From positions 1 to 6,163 of the forward strand of contig CAMNLN010000213.1 in NCBI GenBank assembly GCA_946543025.1: a stretch of 6,163 nt of DNA, in the 5' to 3' direction. Source of the DNA: an uncultured Verrucomicrobiota bacterium (GTDB taxonomy: Bacteria > Verrucomicrobiota > Kiritimatiellia > RFP12 > UBA1067). The translations under genes and the position numbers were made by a program. The stretch's first letter is position 1. Every line of letters begins with the position of its first letter. Positions 1 through 6,163 of the stretch are shown in pieces. Under the pieces are notes generated by a model. It was not told the DNA's origin. It saw nothing but the letters and a program-made list of their open reading frames with translations, and made no database searches.

Positions 1-2184
1 TCACCGAACCTGGTTGCGCAGCTTGGAAAAGGCTTCGCGCATCGTCGTTTCGCTTCCCCATGCCTTGCGTTTCTTCTCCGGGTCTAGGATGCGGCAGTGT
101 CCCGTCAGCTTGTTGCGCTCCAGCTTCCAGCCGTTCGTCGTCTCCAGCATGTCCCACCAGATTCCGGCGTCAAGCACCTTCATCTCCACGTTGATTCGCC
201 CTTGCGGCACGAGCAGTTGCCGGTCCTCCGGCTGGTCTCCTTCCAATATTGCCCGGAGTGCCGCCAGGTAGAACAGCGCGTGGTGGCTGGCGATTTTCTT
301 GATCGCCTCCGATTTTCCCCATGCCGCCTCGACCTCCGTCTGCTCGGTGACAGTGACCGAGACGGGACACTCGACCACGTTCCCAAGCGGGCGCGGGGCG
401 CCGTCCGTCCCGAACGCGGGCGCCGATTCGCCGCCCGCCGCGCCGTACGCGTACTTGAGCGTCACGTCCTTCGGGTTGCAGATAGCCAGCACCGGCAGGC
501 AAGACGCCTTCCCCGCGCGCTCAAGGTCGGGATCGGCGTTTGGAATGGCCGCCCCCAGCAAGATGCCCTGCTTCACCTTGAGGCCCTTGCCCGCAAGCTC
601 CGCGAGCGTCCGTACGACAATTCGCGCCCCGAGCGAATGCCCCACGAGCGTCACGTTCGTGCGTGCGCCGTCCGGCATGCGCGCCACCTCGTCGGCCAGC
701 CCGTGCGCCGCCTGGTCGGCATTGCGCATCGCCTTCTTCCAGGCGCAATCGCCGTTCCAGCTCCAACGCTCGCACCGCGCGCCAGAAAACACGTTCGTGA
801 AACTATGCCAGGTCTCGTCGTCACGAGAGCGCGTCCGCATCCAGCCCGGCACGTAGAACGCGAAGTTCGTCCGTCGGCTAGCGTCGCCGCGTCCCTCGAC
901 GTCAAGGAAACGAACCCAACGCGAGTCCTTGGCCTTTCGCCAGCTCGGCGTCCCGTAAGGGCCGAAAACAATCTTCCCATCAAAAGTGCCGTCCGGCCCT
1001 TTCGTCCAAATGTAGTGGTTCGTCGTGTCGTAACGCAACGGCTGGCCGTCGAACGGATCAGACGGCACGGCTGCCAGCCAGTCCGGCACGAGCGCGCCCA
1101 ACGACGACGGCCAGGCTCCATGCCTTATCCTGTAGCATCGGCAAGCCAGCGCGACATCGTAAGAGATCTCGTAAAACCGGCCCCTCGACAAGAACCGGTA
1201 GAAGTCCCGCAAACCGTCTCTCTGTAACTTTTCTTCCCCCAGCCAATTACGTCGAAACAGGCGGGAAACGGACTGTCGCCGACATGCAGGAGTCTCCGTG
1301 GCATAGTCCCGATCATAGTGTTTTCCCTTGACCTTCTCCTGCAGCCGATCCAGTTCCTCCATTTCCTTCCGTATGCAAATCTCGCTCTGGAAAGCATAGT
1401 TCCCGTACCCTGGGAAGCAACCAAGCAGCGTTGCCAGCAGCCACGAACCGGAACTCCCCGCAAGTTCCGCGGCGGGAGCAGAGAAATAGACTCTGCGCAT
1501 GTCGCGCTCATTCTCCACCGCCTCAAGAATCAGCTCGTCCGATGACGCGGCACGGATCCGATCCTGCATGCACTCAAGCCATGCCGAGTCCGCGTCCACG
1601 GCGAACGGTAGCTTGACGGCATCGCCGAGCGCGACATTGAAGAGAGCCGATCCGATCAGATAAGGAAGGACGCCCAGTCGCTTGACCCGCATGCCCAGCC
1701 GACCAAGCGCGAGCAGTTTCTCCCGTCCTGCCGCGATGTCTCCGTGTTCCGCCTCGGCGCGCGCCCTAACGCGGTACAGCAGCCCAATCTTCTGAAGCGT
1801 GACAACGTCGCCCGTAAATCTCTGCCATGTCATGCCGGGCAACCATCGGGAATCCGGCGCCGCGACAATCTGCTCGGCGCACACAAAGGCGTTCGAGTGC
1901 GCCGCGAGCATGACGGCGACCGTTTCGGCGCAGGCCGACCAGTTGGTCTTGCCATGAAGTGCGATCGCAAGGCAATTCCACCGGTTGTCCCATTTCGGCA
2001 AGGTATCCACCAGCTCACGGATATGCGTGTAGACATTCTCGGACGCCGGTCGGCCGTCACCGGACGGCCCCGTCGCAAGCGGAGGATTTCCGCCACCGGC
2101 CAACGTGAAGAAGAGCGAAGCCCCCAGCCAGGCGACAAGCAGAAGCGCCAAGACTCCCCAAAAGAATCTGGTTGCAGTCTTCAC
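1..2184 (-). CDS. Membrane-anchored protein with C-terminal alpha/beta-hydrolase (serine esterase/lipase-like) domain
   Basis: A 727-residue protein, start and stop both in the window. It begins with GTG: the frame gives a short basic N-terminus and one hydrophobic segment (about residues 8-30), and a purine-rich AAGGGGG lies 6 nt upstream. No lipobox cysteine follows, so an uncleaved anchor with the bulk outside the cytoplasm is likely. Residues 50-345 are mostly helical and unrecognised. Residues 350-385 carry a segment (HGAWPSS, VPSDPFDGQPLRY) seen in Planctomycetes/Verrucomicrobia proteins and some pseudopilin-like proteins. Residues 440-650 look like an alpha/beta hydrolase: nucleophile elbow GHSLG with Ser517, probable acid Asp573 in NPKD, probable base His634 or His635. 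The fold vaguely resembles the DUF726/DUF900 groups. A basic Trp-containing tail (655-727) is unassigned. Third gene of the putative operon, 60 nt after the GH39-like gene. Substrate unknown; esterase activity is inferred from the triad only. Confidence 0.8.
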   Translation of the reverse strand: MKTATRFFWGVLALLLVAWLGASLFFTLAGGGNPPLATGPSGDGRPASENVYTHIRELVDTLPKWDNRWNCLAIALHGKTNWSACAETVAVMLAAHSNAFVCAEQIVAAPDSRWLPGMTWQRFTGDVVTLQKIGLLYRVRARAEAEHGDIAAGREKLLALGRLGMRVKRLGVLPYLIGSALFNVALGDAVKLPFAVDADSAWLECMQDRIRAASSDELILEAVENERDMRRVYFSAPAAELAGSSGSWLLATLLGCFPGYGNYAFQSEICIRKEMEELDRLQEKVKGKHYDRDYATETPACRRQSVSRLFRRNWLGEEKLQRDGLRDFYRFLSRGRFYEISYDVALACRCYRIRHGAWPSSLGALVPDWLAAVPSDPFDGQPLRYDTTNHYIWTKGPDGTFDGKIVFGPYGTPSWRKAKDSRWVRFLDVEGRGDASRRTNFAFYVPGWMRTRSRDDETWHSFTNVFSGARCERWSWNGDCAWKKAMRNADQAAHGLADEVARMPDGARTNVTLVGHSLGARIVVRTLAELAGKGLKVKQGILLGAAIPNADPDLERAGKASCLPVLAICNPKDVTLKYAYGAAGGESAPAFGTDGAPRPLGNVVECPVSVTVTEQTEVEAAWGKSEAIKKIASHHALFYLAALRAILEGDQPEDRQLLVPQGRINVEMKVLDAGIWWDMLETTNGWKLERNKLTGHCRILDPEKKRKAWGSETTMREAFSKLRNQVR

Positions 2185-2244
2185 GCCTCGCCCCCTTCCC
2201 GGATTTCGCGGAACGGTCGTCCAGCCGACAATACCCGATGGTCG

Positions 2245-3678
2245 CTACAGCTCAAAGGTGACAAGGAAGGCGGCAGAGTTGACGTCCGGCTTCTTGAGCG
2301 TGAGCGTACCGCCCTGCCAGACCATGTCGCAGGGCGTGGCGTTATGCGTGTGGTCGAGCAGGATTGCGGACGTTTTCTTGGCGGCGTCCATCCCCTTGAC
2401 GTCCACGGTGAGCGTCTGGCCCTTGCCGCGGTAGTCGACGACGAGCAGAGCGGCTTTCTTTCCATCGACGGACTTGACGGCCAGCGCGGAGACGGTGTCC
2501 TGTCCGGTGGCGGCGAACATCCCGGAATAGTTTTTCACGAGGTCGCCGAAGATGCGGCAGGCATGCCAGTTCTTGTTCGGCCGACGGTAACCGTCCAGGT
2601 AACCCCAGTTGCCCGCGGGACCGCAACCGTAGTAGTAGGCCTGATCGAGTTTCGAGGACTGGAACTTGATGAGCGAGGTGAGCGTAAAGCAGGCGGAGTC
2701 GATGTTGTTGTGGCCGGAAGGTCCCTGATGCGCCTTTCTGACCGCTTCGGGTGTCGAATTGTTGCCGTGGATGCCGTCCCACGTGAGGAGGTAGTGCCAC
2801 TCGTTCAGGATGAGCTCGCACTTCGTAAAGCCGTACTCGTCGCACATCTTCCGCGCGTCGTCGGCGGACTTGATCATCGCGTCGGGATTCGAGCCGTAAT
2901 AGTGCCACGAGATGAAGTCCGGGGCCACGCCCGCGTCCTTGCAGGCCTGAAGGAGCGGACGGAAGTACCACGGCTTCATCGAGCAAAGCGCGGGACCGCC
3001 CACCTTCACTTCGGGGAACTCAGCCTTGAGCCGCTTGAGGCATTTAACGAAGAGCTTGATGAAGAGGTCGCGCATCTTCTCGCGGTCCTTGCCGCCCTCG
3101 GCCTCCGGCAGCCACCACATGTTGCTGATGCCGTCCGGCTCGTTCCACAGCTCCCAGTACTTGATGTTCCACTGGTGTCCGTTCGCCCATCCCTTGTTGT
3201 AGTGGCGGATGATTCCGGCGAAAATTTCTGCCGTCTTGTCGAAGTCCTTTGGCACACGGGCGTTAAAATGGATGTTGCCCGTGTGCTCGATGGACGTGCC
3301 GAGGCGGTAGAAGATGTCGAGGCCGATGTTCCGCGCGAGGCCGAGCAGGTGGTCGGTCGGCTCGAAGAGGTAGTTCGTCGGATCCTTCGCGTCGAGGTGG
3401 AAGAGCGGGAAGATATACTGGTAGTCCACCACGCGCTGGCCGTCGTTGACGAGCGCCCAGTCGTGTGTGCGGGCGTACGTCAAGTTCATTGCGGCCACGT
3501 TCGCGTCGTCGTTCTGGATCGAGCGCGGGTAGGAGCGCGGCGCCCATCCGGAGGAATGGAGCGCCTTGCGCAGGCAACCGATCTCCTGCGTGAAGTCGGC
3601 CGTGGCCGTGGCGGCGCTCGCGACGCCAGCCACAAGGGCAAGACCAGCCGTAAACATCAGAAGGTTACAACATTTCAT
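2245..3678 (-). CDS. Secreted GH39-like (clan GH-A) glycoside hydrolase
   Basis: A 477-residue exported protein. A signal peptide covers residues 1-22 (MKCC n-region, hydrophobic core, likely cleavage after VASA). The ATG is supported by AAAGGA 7 nt upstream. The body looks like a (beta/alpha)8 barrel of clan GH-A: YWELWNEPD at 174-182 gives probable acid/base Glu180, ISWHYYG at 257-262 fits the strand-6 His-Tyr region, and LILNEWHY at 289-296 gives probable nucleophile Glu293. The 113-residue spacing of the two glutamates is close to that of GH39 beta-xylosidases. Residues 390-477 form a beta-rich C-terminal domain like those that follow GH39 barrels. Family members are retaining enzymes (beta-xylosidase, alpha-L-iduronidase and others), so the specificity is open. 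GH5 or GH30-like membership is the main alternative. The start lies 27 nt after the stop of the upstream CBM/TIM-barrel gene, so co-transcription is likely. Confidence 0.88.
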   Translation of the reverse strand: MKCCNLLMFTAGLALVAGVASAATATADFTQEIGCLRKALHSSGWAPRSYPRSIQNDDANVAAMNLTYARTHDWALVNDGQRVVDYQYIFPLFHLDAKDPTNYLFEPTDHLLGLARNIGLDIFYRLGTSIEHTGNIHFNARVPKDFDKTAEIFAGIIRHYNKGWANGHQWNIKYWELWNEPDGISNMWWLPEAEGGKDREKMRDLFIKLFVKCLKRLKAEFPEVKVGGPALCSMKPWYFRPLLQACKDAGVAPDFISWHYYGSNPDAMIKSADDARKMCDEYGFTKCELILNEWHYLLTWDGIHGNNSTPEAVRKAHQGPSGHNNIDSACFTLTSLIKFQSSKLDQAYYYGCGPAGNWGYLDGYRRPNKNWHACRIFGDLVKNYSGMFAATGQDTVSALAVKSVDGKKAALLVVDYRGKGQTLTVDVKGMDAAKKTSAILLDHTHNATPCDMVWQGGTLTLKKPDVNSAAFLVTFEL

Positions 3679-3705
3679 CGCGTTTTCCTTTCGATTCGAT
3701 GGGCA

Positions 3706-5634
3706 TCAATGGAGGCGGATGAGCGCAGGCTCAAGGGGTGCGAGCGGCACCGTCAGCTTGCAACCGTCTTCCGCCAGCTTCGGCATGGGGCCGAATGCGG
3801 CAGACGCCACCGCGCACTTCCCAGAGAGGTCGATCTGCGCGTCGAGCGGCTTGTCGGATGAATTGACAGCCAGCAGCCATGTCTCGCCCTCATGCCGCCA
3901 CGCGCGCACGCAGAGGGGGCCGTCCGACGCGTCCTCAACGGGACGGGCGAACCCGCACAGCTCGTCGGCCAGCAGCACGGGAATGAACTTCTTGATCTCC
4001 TCGCCCACGCGGCAGACCTCCGCCCAGCGCGTGGCGAACGGCACGCCGTTCGGCTCCTTCCAGAGGTCGAACCACGAGTACATCACGAGTCCGTTCGCGC
4101 CGCACGCGATGCACTGCCAGCACATCGAGCGCAGCTCCGCCTCCGTCGGCGCGCGGCATTTCGCCTTCTCTTCGGGCGTCTTGCGGTAGGCCGCCCAGTC
4201 GAACGCCTGCGGCACCTGCCAGAGCGGCTTGCATCCGGCCGTGCCGCGCGCGGTCGCGCGCGTCCAGACTGCCGCCCGCCCGGCGGGCTGTGGAATCGGA
4301 TAGGGATCCGTGCCGATCACGTCGAAGGACGGCAGGTAGTCCTGTATCTGGTCGTACTGGTAGAGCACCACCCAGCCCGGATGTCCGGGATCAAGCTCTT
4401 CCATCAGGTCGCGGCGCGCCGATAGACGCGCCAGCATCGTGAGCGGCATCTCGTCGTTCAGGTACCAGGCGAGCAACGCGGGATGGTCCTTAAACCGCGC
4501 CACGCGATCCTTGATGTACCGCACCTCGTCCGCCTCGGTGGTGATGCCCTTCGGTGCCCAGCGTGTCCCCGAGTAGATGTCCTTTACGCTGTAGATCACC
4601 TTGATGCCGCGCGCATGGCAAAGATCCATCAGGTCCTTTGAGTTGGGCGCGTTGTACGGCATGAGGCAGTTGAACGGCCCCTTCGCGTAGATTTCAAGCT
4701 TGTTCGTGGTGATGCCGCCCCAGTACATGCCGAGGGGGAAGAACGGCTCGCCGTTCACGATCGTGCGCCCCTGCGCGTCGAACCACACGGCACGCTTGGG
4801 CAGCTGTGCCACGCGCGTAAACGCCATCTCGGCCGTACCGAGCATCTTGCCGTCCTCGGCGTAGGCCGCTACGCCCACAGTCTGCCGCCCCATCTTGAGC
4901 GACGCCACGGGGACTGTGCAGGCGAGTTGCGCGTCCGCCGGCGCGAAGCGCAGTCGTCCCTCGGCGTCAAGGTAGTTGAACACAATCCTCTCCGGCGGCA
5001 CTGCGCCGTACTTCTCCAGCAACGCGCGGAACGTCACGTTGCCCGCCGCAGCCATGTTCCGGTAGACGGTAGAGCACACGCCGCTCACGACTTTCGGCTC
5101 CACGGGCGTGACGGACACGTCGTCGAACCACGCCTTGCCCGTCATGCGCGGACGAACATAGGGAGCAACGTGGAAGCTGTGCGCCTCGGTGGGGATGATT
5201 GTCGTCATGCATTCGACTTTGGTCCAGAACTTCGTGCCCTTCACGCCGTTCGCGTACGCGCCACCGAGCCATTTCCCATCTGCGCGACGCCATTCGACGC
5301 AGATGCTTGCGCCGCTCTCGTCGCCCTTGATGTCCTCCGTCCGTATCCAGACCGAGAATCTGTACCGCTTCCCCGGCTCAAGCTTGATCGTCTGCCCCGG
5401 CACGGCGTAGTACTTGGGATCGTCGTTCTCGTAGCAGAACGCGCCCGTGCCGTTGATGCCCTCGCCCGCGCGGAACGTATACTTCTTCCCGTACGCTTTC
5501 CACCCGGCCACCTTGCCGTCGCCGCCCGCCTCGAACCCGCCGTTCGTCACGATCGGTTCGCCGAACGTCACCGCCGCGATACCGAACGCACAGAGAAGCG
5601 CAGCCAGCAAACCAGTATCTTTTCTTCGATCCAT
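3706..5634 (-). CDS. Secreted multidomain glycoside-hydrolase-like protein (CBM4/9-like module plus TIM barrel)
   Basis: A 642-residue protein. I start it at the ATG at 5634 because AAAGGAG lies 5 nt upstream; an in-frame ATG at 5655 falls at the predicted transcription start and has no ribosome-binding site. Residues 1-25 are a signal peptide. Residues 27-178 resemble a CBM4/9-type jelly roll, opening with IVTNGGFE and closing with AWFDDVSV. Residues 180-280 look like a beta-sandwich linker. Residues 288-555 look like a TIM barrel: VNGEPFFPLGMYWGG near strand 1, AWYLNDE at 389-395 with Glu395 the likely catalytic acid, FDVIGTDPYP at 437-446, LWQVPQAFDW at 471-480, and GLVMYSWFD at 515-523. 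Residues 570-642 are a C-terminal beta domain. This layout resembles GH42/GH2-like barrel proteins of PVC bacteria. A nucleophile carboxylate is not obvious, so a named activity is not justified. First gene of the putative three-gene operon. Confidence 0.85.
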   Translation of the reverse strand: MDRRKDTGLLAALLCAFGIAAVTFGEPIVTNGGFEAGGDGKVAGWKAYGKKYTFRAGEGINGTGAFCYENDDPKYYAVPGQTIKLEPGKRYRFSVWIRTEDIKGDESGASICVEWRRADGKWLGGAYANGVKGTKFWTKVECMTTIIPTEAHSFHVAPYVRPRMTGKAWFDDVSVTPVEPKVVSGVCSTVYRNMAAAGNVTFRALLEKYGAVPPERIVFNYLDAEGRLRFAPADAQLACTVPVASLKMGRQTVGVAAYAEDGKMLGTAEMAFTRVAQLPKRAVWFDAQGRTIVNGEPFFPLGMYWGGITTNKLEIYAKGPFNCLMPYNAPNSKDLMDLCHARGIKVIYSVKDIYSGTRWAPKGITTEADEVRYIKDRVARFKDHPALLAWYLNDEMPLTMLARLSARRDLMEELDPGHPGWVVLYQYDQIQDYLPSFDVIGTDPYPIPQPAGRAAVWTRATARGTAGCKPLWQVPQAFDWAAYRKTPEEKAKCRAPTEAELRSMCWQCIACGANGLVMYSWFDLWKEPNGVPFATRWAEVCRVGEEIKKFIPVLLADELCGFARPVEDASDGPLCVRAWRHEGETWLLAVNSSDKPLDAQIDLSGKCAVASAAFGPMPKLAEDGCKLTVPLAPLEPALIRLH

Positions 5635-5639
5635 TGTTG

Positions 5640-5646
5640 CTCCTTT
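5640..5646 (-). promoter_or_regulatory. Ribosome-binding site deciding the start of the CBM/TIM-barrel gene
   Basis: AAAGGAG on the minus strand with a 5-nt spacer to the ATG at 5634. It lies inside the reading frame that would be used from the upstream ATG at 5655, so it argues for the shorter protein, whose N-terminus (MDRRK followed by a hydrophobic core) is also a better signal peptide. Confidence 0.8.
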
Positions 5647-5661
5647 TACCTGCACACGGAC

Positions 5662-5667
5662 ATTCTA
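5662..5667 (-). promoter_or_regulatory. Extended -10 promoter of the glycosidase/hydrolase operon
   Basis: The minus strand reads TGTTAGAAT: TAGAAT (5 of 6 to TATAAT) with TGN directly before it. No good -35 is visible at normal spacing. The predicted start of transcription is near 5655, leaving a leader of about 20 nt with a strong AAAGGAG site. It would drive the CBM/TIM-barrel gene and, by read-through, the two genes after it. Confidence 0.5.
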
Positions 5668-5795
5668 ACATACCGCACATGGACAATCCACGCGAAAATC
5701 GGCGCTTAACGTTTGCGCTTTCACGGGGAAAGCCTCCGAAGGGCCTCTACTCGCGAACATCATGCCCTCCCGTCACGAGAGACCCTGTCCCGGCC

Positions 5796-5814
5796 GAGCA
5801 AGTTCTTCTTGCTC
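5796..5814 (-). other. Weak hairpin after the Cys/His repeat gene
   Basis: A 7-bp perfect stem (GAGCAAG/CTTGCTC) with a 5-nt loop, starting 17 nt past the stop codon at 5832. No T-run follows on the minus strand, so it does not meet the usual criteria for an intrinsic terminator. It could stabilise the 3' end of the small transcript or be chance. The rest of the 5635-5831 gap holds only the operon promoter and ribosome-binding site; I see no gene in it. Confidence 0.25.
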
Positions 5815-5831
5815 TCCTGGTGCCTGCCAGT

Positions 5832-6089
5832 TCATTTCTCATGCTTCCCCGTCGGGCTGTGGATACAGCCGGAGCCGTTGGAGGTCGAGCCGCACCAGAT
5901 ACACTTGTTGCCGCCGGGACCGTGGCGATGCTTGCGCGTAGGCGAATGGATGCACCCCGACCCGTAGCTCGACGAGCCGCACCATTCGCAGTGCTTCTCG
6001 TCGTCTCGATGTTCATGTTTCTTCGTGGGCGAGTGGATGCATCCCGAACCATAGCTCGAGCTGCCGCAATATCTGCATTTTGTGCTCAT
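5832..6089 (-). CDS. Small triple-repeat Cys/His (putative zinc-binding) protein
   Basis: An 85-residue protein. The ATG at 6089 is chosen because AAAGGA lies 9 nt upstream and a strong -10 sits further out; a longer in-frame reading from 6140 would start upstream of that promoter. The chain consists of three copies of a motif with a 29-residue period: C-x2-C-G-S-[ST]-S-[YN]-G-S-G-C-I-H-S-P-T-x-K-H. Candidate metal ligands are Cys5/Cys8/Cys17/His19, Cys34/Cys37/Cys46/His48 and Cys63/Cys66/Cys75/His77, with extra histidines at 25, 27, 54, 56 and 83. There is no signal peptide or membrane segment, so it is probably cytoplasmic. The Cys/His pattern suggests three small zinc knuckles, which could bind nucleic acid or protein; that is inference. 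I do not recognise a named family. It has its own promoter and is separated from the glycosidase genes by about 200 nt. Confidence 0.8.
   Translation of the reverse strand: MSTKCRYCGSSSYGSGCIHSPTKKHEHRDDEKHCEWCGSSSYGSGCIHSPTRKHRHGPGGNKCIWCGSTSNGSGCIHSPTGKHEK
5835..6077 (-). repeat. Three tandem 87-nt coding repeats
   Basis: Units run 6077-5991, 5990-5904 and 5903-5835, the last truncated by the stop codon. Each opens with a TGC/TGT cysteine codon. The conserved core covers about the first 18 codons of each unit, followed by a variable His/Lys/Gly-rich linker. The copies differ mainly at silent sites, including serine positions that switch between AGC and TCG/TCC, so the duplication is old and the protein motif has been kept by selection. 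Confidence 0.85.
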
Positions 6090-6098
6090 CGTGGTTGT

Positions 6099-6104
6099 TC
6101 CTTT
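6099..6104 (-). promoter_or_regulatory. Ribosome-binding site deciding the start of the Cys/His repeat gene
   Basis: AAAGGA on the minus strand, 9 nt before the ATG at 6089. It selects this ATG over the in-frame upstream ATG at 6140, which lies before the predicted promoter and would add 17 residues unrelated to the repeat. Confidence 0.7.
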
Positions 6105-6114
6105 GACGACTCCA

Positions 6115-6120
6115 AGTATA
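6115..6120 (-). promoter_or_regulatory. Extended -10 promoter of the Cys/His repeat gene
   Basis: On the minus strand the sequence reads TGATATACT: a TATACT hexamer (5 of 6 to TATAAT) preceded by TGN, as in extended -10 promoters. No convincing -35 lies 16-19 nt upstream. Transcription would start near 6108, giving a leader of about 19 nt that includes the AAAGGA ribosome-binding site at 6104-6099. Confidence 0.55.
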
Positions 6121-6163
6121 TCAAAAAACAGCATGGGCATGGGGAATAACCGACTGATCGCAA

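Noticed and set aside
97..1227. A 376-codon open frame on the plus strand opposite the alpha/beta-hydrolase domain.
   Set aside because: Arg/Pro/His-rich low-information translation, typical of a GC-rich shadow frame; the minus-strand gene has a catalytic motif and a signal anchor.
1744..3861. A 705-codon open frame on the plus strand, antisense to the GH39-like gene and part of the anchored hydrolase gene.
   Set aside because: Its translation is rich in Arg, Val, Gly and Asp/Glu without recognisable domains, it spans two real genes and their gap, and it has no ribosome-binding site. Long stop-free antisense frames are expected from the GC-rich codon use of the real genes.
5702..5718. GCGC-N9-GCGC imperfect palindrome with a central AACGTT, possibly a LacI-type operator upstream of the operon promoter.
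   Set aside because: Only the AACGTT core and the outer GCGC are symmetric and on different centres, and it lies about 35-50 nt upstream of the -10. Too weak to call without conservation in related genomes.
5775..5789. Small stem CTCTC-GTGAC-GGGAG on the minus strand after the Cys/His gene.
   Set aside because: Five base pairs including a G-T pair and no following T-run; indistinguishable from chance in GC-rich DNA.
5634..6149. A 171-codon plus-strand frame crossing the intergenic gap and the Cys/His gene.
   Set aside because: It runs opposite both promoters and the repeat gene, whose codon-level pattern shows that the minus strand is the coding strand. The translation has no recognisable domain.
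6121..6150. CCCATGCCCATG followed by a T-run on the minus strand, considered as a terminator of a gene further upstream.
   Set aside because: The CATG copies could pair only with a 2-nt loop, so no stable hairpin forms; it is a short direct repeat next to the promoter.

Overview
The window is about 6.2 kb of GC-rich bacterial DNA with four protein-coding genes, all on the minus strand, so transcription runs from high to low coordinates. Several traits suggest a member of the PVC superphylum, most likely Kiritimatiellota, Lentisphaerota or a related Verrucomicrobiota lineage: two secreted glycoside hydrolases, one with a CBM4/9-like module and a 'WYLNDE' TIM barrel, and a large membrane-anchored protein with the 'HGAWPSSLGALVP...VPSDPFDGQPLRY' segment common in Planctomycetes and Verrucomicrobia. 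This placement is inferred from protein style; no rRNA or other marker gene is present.

Layout in transcription order. (1) 6089-5832 encodes an 85-residue protein made almost entirely of three copies of a 29-residue Cys/His motif, probably zinc-binding, with its own extended -10 promoter. (2) 5831-5635 is an intergenic gap with a weak hairpin and a second extended -10 promoter. (3) 5634-3706 encodes a secreted multidomain glycoside-hydrolase-like protein (CBM4/9-like module, beta linker domain, TIM barrel, C-terminal beta domain). (4) 3678-2245 encodes a secreted GH39-like clan-A glycosidase with both catalytic glutamates identifiable. (5) 2184-1 encodes a membrane-anchored protein ending in an alpha/beta-hydrolase domain with a Ser-Asp-His triad; its stop codon is at the window edge.

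Genes 3 to 5 look like one operon: same strand, gaps of 27 and 60 nt, no terminator-like structure between them, and one good promoter in front. A plausible joint role is breakdown of a complex glycan outside the cytoplasm. The CBM protein and the GH39-like enzyme would act on the sugar chain. The anchored hydrolase might remove ester groups or act on an envelope substrate, but that link rests only on gene order. The glycan cannot be named from this sequence. The small zinc-motif protein has its own promoter and no signal peptide, so it is probably cytoplasmic and functionally separate.

No RNA gene, CRISPR array, insertion sequence or phage gene was seen. The most unusual item is the three-repeat Cys/His protein. 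Next are the fused architecture of the anchored hydrolase and the unclear catalytic residues of the CBM/TIM-barrel protein.
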